Assembly (NCBI RefSeq): GCF_003369915.1
Contig: NC_046674.1
Coordinates: forward strand, 21,951,657-22,015,656
Direction of reading: 5' to 3'
Source of the DNA: Drosophila miranda
Taxonomy: Eukaryota > Arthropoda > Insecta > Diptera > Drosophilidae
Length of the DNA: 64,000 nt
Position numbers and translations under genes: made by a program. The notes below the pieces were generated by a model. That model saw only the letters and a program-made list of their open reading frames with translations. It was not told the origin of the DNA and ran no database searches. Position 1 is the first letter of the stretch. The number at the start of each line of letters is the position of its first letter. Shown in pieces: positions 36,674 to 46,995 of the stretch.

Positions 36674-37966
36674 ATGAAGCTCGCTCCAACTGTAAAGTTA
36701 AACAATGGCTACGAAATGCCTATATTGGGCCTGGGGACCTACGAGGTAAGCTACCGATTTATAATTATTAACTTTTCTAGTTGTGAAATTGGAAGGGACT
36801 TTACGTATAGTACAGCGGGCAATATCTTTATTGATGCATCTTGGACATTGTACTCTTATATGTACCTATGTACATATGTACTACATATGTACATATTTTT
36901 AGTTAAAGAAAACACGTTGTGAGAATGCGGTGCGCTATGCTCTAGAGTCGGGATACCGGCATATAGACACCGCCTACCTTTATCGCAATGAAGGGCTGAT
37001 CGGAAAAGTTCTAAGAGGTCTGATAAGTGAGAGGAAAATAAAGCGGAGTGAGGTGTTTCTGGTTACCAAGGTAAGTGAGTCTGGGATGCAGTCGAAGATG
37101 TGTGTCTGTGTATACATGGCACCATCATAGCTTTGGGACATCTACCACGAGCCCGAGCGGGTGCGCTACGCCTGTGATCTGCAATTGAAGCTGCTCGGCG
37201 TCGATTACATCGATCTGTACCTGATGCACTCGCCCGTGGGAGTGAAATATGTCTCGGACGACGATCTGATGCCACATGATGGCGACAAGCTGTGCACGAA
37301 GTGAGTTCTAGGCTGCTGCCCTACATCCCTTCATCCCTCGAGCTGATCTAATCTGGTAGATGCTCCCCCTCGTAGTGCCGTGGACTTTGTGGACACATAC
37401 AAGAGCATGGAGCAGCTTGTTGACCTGGGGCTAGTCCGGAGCCTTGGCGTGTCCAACTTTAATACTCTCCAATTGGAAAGACTGTGGCAGAACAGCCGTA
37501 TCAAGCCAGCGGCGCTTCAGATAGAGTGTCACCCGGAATTGATTCAAACGCCATTGATGGAGTTTTGCAAGACTCGCGACATCGCTGTTATCGCATACTC
37601 GCCTTTGGGTCGTCCCAAGTCCTGCAGAGCCCTGCCCTCGTTCTACGCAGATGATGAGGTGCTGGCACTAGCACGAAAATATGGCAAGACGCCTGCACAA
37701 TTGGCACTCAGATATTTGGTATAATTAGCAGATAACTTACAAAAAGATCATTTATCGCTAACTAGTATAATTGTACCCAGCTGGATATTGGCACGATACC
37801 CATACCAAAGGCGGCTCAGGAGGTTCACATTTCCGAGAACCTGGATATCTTTGACTTCTGCCTCACGCCGCTGGAACTCCAGCAACTGGGGAAACTCAAT
37901 CGAGGCCTGCGAATCTGGAAGTTTTCGAAAGCAAAAGATCATCAGCACTATCCATATGAGGCTTAG
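36674..37966 (+). CDS. Aldo-keto reductase, isoform using the proximal exon set
   Basis: Exons are 36674-36745, 36903-37070, 37131-37300, 37376-37718 and 37781-37966, giving 312 aa. This is a cytosolic NADPH-dependent AKR with a TIM barrel. The first exon encodes the N-terminal strand with GLGTYE. The catalytic tetrad is visible: Asp and Tyr in [11 protein letters not shown], Lys in LVTKLWD and His in LYLMHSP. Cofactor-site signatures GVSNFN and IPIPKAA are present. The product ends [12 protein letters not shown]. It has about half its residues in common with the distal isoform. In D. melanogaster the matching locus is CG10638, from memory. The substrate is unknown. Confidence 0.88.
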
Positions 37967-39265
37967 AATTTAAATATGGGAAAAACTAGGGTTCACCTTC
38001 ATATTGTAATAAATGGCCGATCTGTTCAAAGTTGCTTGTACCTTTCTTTGGCCAAACGCTTTTGCTCCTCTGCATATGCTCGAACGTTGTCCCGATGGGT
38101 CTCTTCGCGCGACTCTGCTCCCTCCACTGTATTTACGCTGAAACGTACGTGTCCTCTTCTAAAGAAGCCCACTATTGCATACCAGATGCGCCGCACATAA
38201 CACATTTCAGCTACCTGTTGATTAAATGAAGAATCTGTGCTGTTTACTTGCAGTCAATTGACGGGGATGGGACGGCTGCCATTAAGCATGCGATTGATAT
38301 TGGCTACCGGCATATAGATACCGCATACTTTTACCAAAACGAGGTCGAAGTGGGTCGAGCTATACGGGACAGAATTGCTGAAGGAGTTGTCAAGCGCGAG
38401 GACATTTTCCTGGTCACAAAGGTATGTAGTGAAAGAGTCAAAATAACTCGAAGATCATCGCATTATATGTATGTCGAATGATGTTGCAGCTATGGAACGT
38501 ACACCATGATCCGGGGTACGTTGAGCCTATTTGTCGCAAGCAGCTGAGAACCTTAGGCCTGGACTATATCGATCTGTACCTAATGCACATGCCCGTTGGC
38601 TACAAGTATGTGAACGAGGAGACTCTGCTGCCCAAGGATGACGAAGGAAATCTCCAGCTAAGCGACATCGACTACTTGGACACGTACAAGGCCATGGAGA
38701 AGCTTGTAAAGCAGGGACTGGTACGCAGCATCGGCGTGTCCAACTTCAACAGCGAACAGTTGGCGCGTATTCTGGCCAACTGCGAGATAAAGCCTGTCAC
38801 GAATCAGGTGGAGTGCTCCCCAGGGCTAAACCAGAAGCCTTTGACGGCCTTCTGCAAGCAGCACGGCATCACCGTCACGGCTTACTCTCCTTTGGGCCGT
38901 CCGAAGCCTGACGTTCAGAAGCCGAACTATATCTATTCGCCAGATGTTGTGGCCATAGCGAAAAAGTACGGAAAGACTACGCCCCAGATAGTTCTTCGTT
39001 ACTTGGTAATACTTTTCACAAATCTTAGTCTTGCGGCTCTCACTAATTCAATTTTCATTTGTGACAGATTGATTTGGGTACCATACCTATACCAAAGTCG
39101 TCCAATATTAACCGCGTAACTGAGAACTTCGACATCTTCGATTTTGAGCTGACTCCCGAGGAGATCGCTGTGCTCGATAAATTCAACTGCGGCGAGCGTT
39201 TGGTGCCACTTAATTTAATTAAGGCCCAGAATCATAAGTACTATCCTTTTTCCATTGAGTTTTAA
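36674..39265 (+). CDS. Aldo-keto reductase, isoform using the distal exon set
   Basis: Exons 38254-38421, 38490-39005 and 39068-39265 encode a second complete AKR body, with tetrad residues in [18 protein letters not shown] and LYLMHMP, but lack a visible first exon of their own. Joined in phase 0 to 36674-36745 they give 317 aa, reading GLGTYE-SIDGDG. This is the AKR N-terminal pattern and agrees with my memory of the CG10638 protein length. Exon 38254-38421 has the same length (168 nt) and phase as 36903-37070. The last exon encodes the IPIPKSS cofactor site and ends [14 protein letters not shown] lies at 39287-39292. The shared first exon is inference from splice phase; an unseen distal first exon is the alternative. 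Confidence 0.8.
38026..38205 (-). CDS. Candidate 59-aa microprotein antisense within the AKR locus
   Basis: An ATG-to-TGA frame of 59 codons lies on the minus strand between the two AKR exon sets. The N-terminus has a short hydrophobic stretch (IWYAIVGFF, residues 7-15). This is followed by [17 protein letters not shown] and a highly charged helix ([18 protein letters not shown]), the layout of small mitochondrial or membrane microproteins. A possible acceptor (TTAATCAACAG) lies just upstream of the ATG, so there may be an upstream exon antisense to the AKR exon. The plus strand is also open here, so openness alone is weak evidence. I do not recognise the family. Confidence 0.45.
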   Translation of the reverse strand: MCYVRRIWYAIVGFFRRGHVRFSVNTVEGAESREETHRDNVRAYAEEQKRLAKERYKQL

Positions 39266-39732
39266 ACCAAGTGCCAAACTAATACAAATAAACTACAAAC
39301 GATTATAAAAACATTATTTGGTTTTACTCACGTTTTACTGACAACTTTCTGAAGGCACAACTACTTTTATTACATGTACATATGTTTGCAGCTGATCGTA
39401 ATTGTCAAGGTCATCCGAGAGATCAACGCGCCCTCTTCGATTTTGAGCTGACTCCCGAGGAGATCGCTGTGCTCGATAAATTCAACTGCGGCGAGCGTTT
39501 GGTGCCACTTAATTTAATTAAGGCCCAGAATCATAAGTACTATCCTTTTTCCATTGAGTTTTAAACCAAGTGCCAAACTAATACAAATAAACTACAAACG
39601 ATTATAAAAACATTATTTGGTTTTACTCACGTTTTACTGACAACTTTCTGAAGGCACAACTACTTTTATTACATGTACATATGTTTGCAGCTGATCGTAA
39701 TTGTCAAGGTCATCCGAGAGATCAACGCGCCC
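39135..39732 (+). repeat. Exact 299-bp tandem duplication
   Basis: Copy 1 (39135-39433) and copy 2 (39434-39732) appear identical over all 299 bases, joined at a TCTT microhomology. Each copy contains the last 131 coding bases of the distal AKR isoform, its stop codon, the 3'UTR with AATAAA, and downstream DNA. Identity without a single difference indicates a very recent event or an assembly artefact. Confidence 0.9.
39434..39564 (+). pseudogene. Duplicated 3' fragment of the AKR last exon
   Basis: This second copy repeats the AKR C-terminal codons (from DFELTPEE to the end, YYPFSIEF) and the stop. It has no upstream exon or acceptor of its own and lies after the functional poly(A) signal. 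A 61-codon frame starting at 39382 runs through the duplication junction and is an artefact of it. Confidence 0.8.
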
Positions 39733-42700
39733 TCTTAATTCATTAAAACCATTGCACTGATCTTTACTCACCCCTCGCGAAAGGTGTTTAGAGTGTAGAG
39801 AACCCAAGTAACATCTCCCCTCTCCAGCGACAATTGGCCAAATGGGAGCATAGACCTTTGCCATAGCACCTTCGACATCCAAGCCTATAAATAATTGTAA
39901 TCCGAAAAAGAAGAGCTGGATTGGATAAGGTCTAGCCTTGGACTGGTTACAAATAAAGTTATAGAGTTGTAAAGCTGCTTTAAACAAATATTAAACAACA
40001 AAAATGATAGCCTCTGTCCCGAAGAGATTTCATTGTTGGCTATAAACTTGAATCTTGGGAGAGATAGTGTCTCTAAATACTCTTTCTATCCATACTACAT
40101 ACAATATTAACAGGGAGAGGATCTGTGGATCTGTGGCTGATGTTCCAGGAACACATATTTTCATATATGTATACTTTGTAGGACCGGAAATGATATAGCT
40201 AGAAAATATAATAATGATTATAATTTTTTTGGTTAGAATTTTGGATATTTTCGGTTATTGCTGGATCGAACTAAATTCCAAATATTCGGCAATGGGCATG
40301 TGCACGTTATTAGATGCGCCAAGATCCGAAATGATGCATGAAAATGTTATTACACCCATTACCATTACGGATGACTAATTATTTGTGGATTATTCAGTAC
40401 ACTGTATAATCTACTTACTTCCTAGGGGTACCTTAGGGTGACGTCACCTCATCGCATGAGCACCCCACAGATGTTAAAAGATAATGAAAAACAACACGCG
40501 CTGAATGAATATTTTTGGTACTTCGCCTTTGAACCCTTGGATGGTAATTCGCGGCTGGCTTTGGTTTTAGGGGAAGATGATGACCATAGGATAGGATAGG
40601 TTCTTGGCCCCAATTTCGTAGTAAAGTTAGATTTTTTGTTAGCTTTGGTCTACAGATCTCTGTCATAAAAGAAACGTGTCTTGTTTTTCAGGCACAAAAT
40701 CATCCAAAGGCTTTTAAAGAGGTCTTACATAGGACGGGACGGGACGGGACGTTGCTTCCACCAAAAGCGCAATATGCTGCCGCGTTGCGTTGCGTCGCGG
40801 CAGCGGTTCGGCTTGGATCGGCTCGGCTCGGAATCCCCACTCAAACTCCGACTCAAGCGTCAATTGAGTGGAAACACCAACGGCCGAGAGCGTGGCTTAA
40901 ATAAATTTTCAGTTAACCAAAAATCGTCAGTTTCGCTCAAAGCGTCCCCACGTTCACATCGTCTCGACGCCAGTTGCGGAGCTCGCACCAAAAGCGGAGG
41001 AGATTGACTGAACCGATCCCCAAGCAACGCGCGCTATCACACATCCCATAACACACAGAAAGTGTTATATAATTTCTTGCATTTTAAAATTTTTTTACTT
41101 GTGAAACTTCGGTCATTTTCGCGTACCGTACCCCCAGTACCCAGTACCCAGTACCCAGTACCAGTGCCAGTGCGTAAATCGAATCAAAAAGTGAGTTGAG
41201 GGGATCAGAATTATGCCATACATAGGACACATATATGGGCAGACAGTTGGTAAAAGGATTGAGAGGTACACATGCTCGGGAAAAGAAAAGCTTACTTGCG
41301 CTGCAAAGAAAAACTTTCGCTTTCACTCTGGGCTCTCGGCTCTCGGGTCTTGGCTCTTGGCTCAGCAGCAGTTGCGCATGCGCCAACGCTATTGCGGCAT
41401 GCGTCGTTTGCTTGGCTTAACCTACTACCTCTTAGGATTCGTTTGGGCGTGTGGGGGGGGGCGGGAGCGGGAGCCCATCCCATTAAGTTCGAGATCGAGG
41501 CTTTGACCTACGAAACATGGTCTGGGTCCCTAAAAAAGTCGTAATGCCTTGACAGCTCACTCAGTGTGTACGGAAAGCGAGTAAGCGAGTACTTATCACT
41601 GAAGCATTAACAAGCACAACTAACTATTGACCCATTGCTGTTGCTGTTGCTGTTGATGTTTTCCCAAGCGATGAGTATGAGTCAATTACTATATTACGAG
41701 TGTAGCCAACTTTTGTAGCTTTGTTCGCTGTCTTAATTGTGAAACCAACACCAAAGGCCTGCAAGGTCTTGTCCCCCGAAGTTGGCCAACGCCATAAAGC
41801 GCAAAGTGGATTGGATGGAAAATGTACGTGGTGGTAGTGGTGGTGTCGGTGGCGGTGGTATATAGTAAAAATGCAAGTTGTGTGCTGTCTGTCCGTGGGT
41901 TGGCTTAGTACTCGTATAAATATTCATGGCAAGTACTTTTATTGTGCAATGTCCATGGACGTGATTTCCTTTGGTCAACCTCGACTAGAAATCTGCGAGG
42001 AATGGAATCGATTCCCATAGATACTATCTAGACATCTAATGGAGTCGTAGTCGTAGGCCATCCAATAGTCAGCCTTGGAACGTGCTTGTAATTCCAGATG
42101 CGTTAATGAAGCCCGCTGATTACAGTTCGAACTTCGAATAATAGATTCTGTCAGATCATTTTGACACATGAATACAAATCGCTACTCATGCGCCGAACAT
42201 TAAGGTTCTGGCCCAGACGAACCGAATTGTACAATGCACCAGTCCAGTCGCTGATGCCCCGTAATTGAGGCAAATGCAATCTATACGATAATACGGAAAG
42301 GAAATGAAAATGCAAATTTGTCGAGTCGTAAAATCGAAATTGAGCCAAAGCAACGAACGAATTGCCTGCCAATGGGGCACGGTCATGGGGTGGGATTGAG
42401 CAAGTAATACCTTACTTTGGAGGAGTGTACGGATGGCTAGTAGTGGATAGTAGTGCTGGTTGGGGAGCGCAAGCCTGGAGCAGTCAGAAACCAGTTTTGA
42501 GCGTATTTTTGGGGCCTGCACTTTCCACTCCTCTCCTCTCTTCTCCGCCACTCCACTCTACTCCACTCCAAGCTTAATGCTGGACTTATAAGACGGCGTA
42601 TAAACGTACTTCGGCTGTGGCTGTGGCTATAACTGTGGCTAGCTTTTATGCTGTGATGTAACCATCGGGCTAATTGGCAGAGCGGATGCCCGAAGAGCAA

Positions 42701-44036
42701 AAAAAAAGAAAAGAAAGAAGAAACTGAATTGTTACGAATCGCATGTTTCCAGCCATCGCCGCATCTTCATCTTCATGTTCATCTGGTCGGGTCTGCTGTC
42801 CCCATAAATGATCGAGTTGCCACAATCCATTGCCATTCCCCTGAATGCTGAATGGGTTATGGGCTACTTATGTACATGTATGCATGTATGGCCTTATGTA
42901 CCATACATACAATATTGTATATTTCGATATGTGCAATAAATTGAGCGTATTCAAAGCAGGGCATGTTACACGTTTAATTTTACAACAGAGCCTTAACTGA
43001 TTAACCTGACGGACTGATGGACTGACGGACAGTTCGTTTGTTGTACGTTGAAAACTGTGTGAAGGCCATGAAAGTGGAAAAAACTTGATTTTGGAATCGA
43101 CTAGATATGGCATGGCATGGCATGGCCTATGTGGCGGTCTGGTTGCTCGCTCGTAAACAGTTTGTTGACCAAAAATACATACATAGTTGGTCTCTTCGGT
43201 GTTTATTTAGTGGCTGTGGACTTAAGCAGCAGCCGCAGCAGGCGAGGAGGGCTTTCATTAAGGCAAGTCAAACACGTAATTATAGGGCAGTTACCCAGCC
43301 AATCCAATCCAGTCCAGTCCAGACCATCTCTCTTTTGACCTTCGCTTTATTTTCGATGGGATGGGTTTTGGATGGATAGAAATTTAAATGCCGATTAAAT
43401 GACAACACAAACGACGGACAGCAGCAGACAGCAGAGATCGGACGATACCGCTTTCATATGCAAAACTAAACTGGCGGCCGTTTTTGGGTCACGGTCAATG
43501 GAACCAGCTTCCAAAACAGCTGGAAAGTTACGGAAATGATAGCGCCACAGCCGCCGTCGCCGGCGTCGCCGCCTCCGCCTACAGATTAGCCAACAAAGAG
43601 ATATCATGCATATTCAAATCGATGTGGGCATCATCTACACCTGGAGAGCCATTGCACTCCTCCAACCACCATCCACCATCCACCATCCACCATCCACCAT
43701 GACACCTAAGACTTGGCTGCACAATAGTAGTAGTCATAGATGTACATATGTGTTTGCATAGGTATGCGCTGATGATGTGGGCTACTAAACTGTGGTGACC
43801 CTTGAGAGTTCGATGATTTTTAGCGTGTTTCGGGGTTGAGCAAGCGCACTCAGCGGACACCGCAACGGTGTCTTTGGCTGTGCCTTGGTCTGTGTGTGTG
43901 TTCAAGGCCGACCACCCAATTAGTGATCAAGAAAATTAATAGCCAATGCGATTTTAACCGGTCAACTTTTTGATTTGCTTTGCTTCGCTTAGTGCTCGAA
44001 ACAGAGGTGCTGCAACAACCAAAACTCAATGGTCCC
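39733..44036. other. Gene-poor stretch upstream of the CRAL-TRIO gene
   Basis: No supported coding gene lies in these 4.3 kb. A 117-codon minus-strand frame (39634-39987) overlaps the tandem duplication and has no recognisable domain. Simple repeats are GGGAC units (40731-40750), CCCAGTA units (about 41132-41162) and CCATCCA units (about 43665-43700). A polypyrimidine tract and acceptor (TTTGATTTGCTTTGCTTCGCTTAG) end at about 43992. This suggests an upstream noncoding exon of the CRAL-TRIO gene somewhere in this stretch, most likely near 40.9-41.2 kb. Confidence 0.45.
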
Positions 44037-45142
44037 ATGGCCAGCGGTGGCGACTATGACTACCCGTATGTGTGTGGCCTCAGTGCCGACATGAAGGTGG
44101 TGGCCAAGGAGGAGCTGCACGAGGACGAGAATATACGTCGGCAGGCGCTCGCCCAGTTCCGGGAGTGGATCGACAAGCATCCGCATATCAAGAAATGCCG
44201 CACCGATGCCGTCTTCCTGCTGCGCTTCCTACGCACAAAAAAGTTCTCCGTTCCGTCGGCCTGCGAGATGCTCGAGCGTTACCTGACCATTCGCCAGCTG
44301 TTCCCGCAGTGGTTCCAGCATCTGGACATCAATGATCCGGCCATAAATGAGATATTCGAGAATGGTTACCTGGTGCCGCTGCCTCAGCGGGATGCCATCG
44401 GGCGCCAGGTCATCTTCTCGGTGGCCGCAAAGTTCGATCCTTACAAGGTACGAGACCATTGATCATTGTATACTACAAAAGCATATGCAATAACGTTAAA
44501 TAACTTTACTTTCGATTCAGTTTACTTCTGTGCAAATGGCTCGTGTGCACAGCCTCATTTGCGAGGCCCTTCTGGACGATGAGGACTCGCAGGTGGCAGG
44601 ATACGTATACATCAACGACGAGAGTGGCATGAATATGGGATTTGTCAGCCTCTGGTCGCTGACCGACCTACGCAGCATTGTCAAGTGCATCCAGAACTCG
44701 ACACCCATGCGGCACAAGGAGACCCACTTCGTCAATATACCCCACTACGCCAACAGAATCATAGAACTGGGCGTATCTATGCTCAGCGACAAGCTGAAGA
44801 AGCGCATAATTGTAAGACGAACACTCAATTCAGTTACACAATCCCTAGACGCGCTAAGCTCTGGTTTTCCCCTCGTTTCCTTAGGTCCATAAAAATGTCG
44901 ATGCTCTGTCCAAGTCGAAGATAGATCCCGCCATCTTACCAAAGGAATATGGCGGCACTGTGCCCATGGCGGAGATGATTGCCCAGTTCAAACAAAAATT
45001 GGTGCAGCGCCGTGCTGCCATTCTCGCCCTGGACGACATGCGCATTGAGATCACCAAGGATGCGGCCAATTTCGCGGGCAACGATATCGGAGACCTCGAC
45101 GCCGGAGTTGTCGGTAGTTTTAGGAAGCTGGAAGTTGACTAG
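44037..45142 (+). CDS. CRAL-TRIO lipid-binding protein (alpha-tocopherol transfer protein-like)
   Basis: Coding exons are 44037-44447, 44521-44811 and 44885-45142, giving 319 aa. The Sec14/CRAL-TRIO family binds small lipids such as retinoids, tocopherol or phosphoinositides in a hydrophobic pocket and moves them between membranes. The CRAL-TRIO N domain (about 30-90) contains [27 protein letters not shown]. The lipid-binding domain (about 110-275) contains [14 protein letters not shown] and [12 protein letters not shown], then ILPKEYGGT, a family hallmark. The ATG at 44037 is chosen because an acceptor lies at about 43992 and the frame upstream lacks an ATG. It is probably CG10657 of D. melanogaster, from memory. 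The ligand is unknown. Confidence 0.9.
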
Positions 45143-46995
45143 GAACCCCGCCGGAGGACCTTGATCGTAGACTAAGCTAGGATTAGGTCACATTACCATT
45201 GAGACAACTGACAAATACGCGCGGGCATGCACACTTTTCGTACCTATTTAAAGCATTAACACTAAATTATATTTGTAACTACAATGCAATTGGGAACTCT
45301 CTGCATCTCTCCCTCGTCCTTCCCTCCGCTCTCAGGACACACCGATGCCAGGCGGTACAGGGGTATCGCCAGAGGACGAAGTTGCGGTTGAGTTTTCGAG
45401 TTGTATCTTCGATCCATGCGTTATGTACTGTTACAAAAAAATGTCTATTTAAATATATGTATATATTCTTGTGAATTTGAATTATTTGAAACATCCTAGG
45501 TATTTCATTTATTCGTTGTATTTCCTTTGAGTGGTTTCTATATATTTTACATATAGGCGGGACTCAGAAAACAGTTCCGCAAATGTACCTAAAACGGGTC
45601 TGAAAAAAACGTTAAAATATGATTGCGATCAGGCCCTTAAATTCAGACACTTATGGATATTACCGGAGAGTGTATCCATAAAATGGTTAATGCATGGCAC
45701 TACCATAATGTATACCAGTAAATTTTAAATTAATAAGCTAGCATTTCGTATCACAGCTTATCCGAACCGAACAGAACGGTTGAGAGGTCGTGAGTGTAGT
45801 GTATGGTGTCATTGGAGACATACTGATTCGGTTGTTGAACGCAATCCCTGTTAAACAGATCCAATTATGGGTACAATACATTTACAGACGGCACGAGGAG
45901 GGTTATTCTGGGGCACACCACACTCAAAGCCGGATGGGATGGCAGGGAACAACGAGGCGTGCCGTGCCAGCGATCGTAATTAGTTCGTGTCTGAAGAAGT
46001 AGTTGCTCTTTTGTAGCGCGATAACGGTGACACAGTCGTCGGCCCCCGGCCCGGCCTCGAGAGAATCTTAGTGCATTCTATAGCGGCAAGAGAACAGAGC
46101 TCTCCGGACGAAAGTTCTTTTGCCTGTGCTTGGCTGTGTGTGTGTGTGTGTGTGTCTGTGTGTATCCATACTTGCGGACGTGAGAATGAGTGTCGGCATT
46201 ATGATTGTACTCTTTATTATATGGCCGCAATACGAAGTAATTCTCAAGTTAACTTTTCAGTTGAATCGGAGCGCGCGAGCATGAGCATCATCCAGAGAGA
46301 GGGCACCGCGGCTCCAATCTTAATTTAAGTTGTTAATTTTCGCGCTCTGTGCCTGTGCTAAATGACCTTAAGTGATTCTCGACCTACCTGTACGTAGAAA
46401 CCCACGAGCTGAGTAATTCCAGTAGTAACGCGATCAGTCTCTGGAACGGCGGACCAATCTAGTACCTAATACATATATGTATCCCTGGAGTGCAATGATT
46501 TGAGCCGATGAAAATCTATGAAATGTTTATAAGTGTTGTTGTCTATTGGGGAGAATCATCGGGTATCTATGTGTAATTCCAACGGTCACGATTTATTGAC
46601 ATGAGCAGTTTACTTAGCAAGTGAATGAGAGAAGCGAGAGCGAGCTTTCCCACACAAAGAAATCAAACAGAAAGCTTTGGGCGAACAGCTGTTCCAGTGT
46701 ACGAACTAAGCTTTGGGGTTTATTGCTCTCTGAGCATGTGACAGCCGCCACTGGCTGCACTTTCCAGCCGGAGAGATATTTCTCTATCTCTCCACCACCA
46801 CCACCCCCACCCATAAAAGGTAGCTCCAATTTTTATCAGCACGAAGTACGAGTCACACAGATAAGGAGAAGCCGGCGGGTGTTAAGTCATTTTCAAAAAT
46901 TATCGCTTCGTTACTTTGCGCAATCGAATGGGAAGGGAGAACGCGACGCGTAATGCAGTGCGTAGTCGAGTAGAACCCCCCTCCGAGCAACAATC
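45143..46995. other. 3'UTR and upstream region of the C2 gene; no gene seen
   Basis: The 3'UTR of the CRAL-TRIO gene runs into about 1.5 kb without a supported coding frame. A (TG)n run lies at about 46135-46154. The region probably includes 5'UTR of the C2-domain gene, but no exon border can be fixed. Confidence 0.4.

Noticed and set aside
39382-39564. 61-codon plus-strand frame ending in the AKR C-terminus
   Set aside because: It is created by reading through the tandem-duplication junction; only the duplicated last-exon part is protein-like.
39634-39987. 117-codon minus-strand frame, including part of the tandem duplication
   Set aside because: It has no recognisable domain, its C-terminal part is antisense to duplicated AKR 3' sequence, and no promoter or splice support is visible. 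It was left as chance openness.
43980-44036. Upstream in-frame extension of the CRAL-TRIO gene (from 43980)
   Set aside because: It has no ATG and includes a polypyrimidine tract and acceptor, so it is intron plus 5'UTR.
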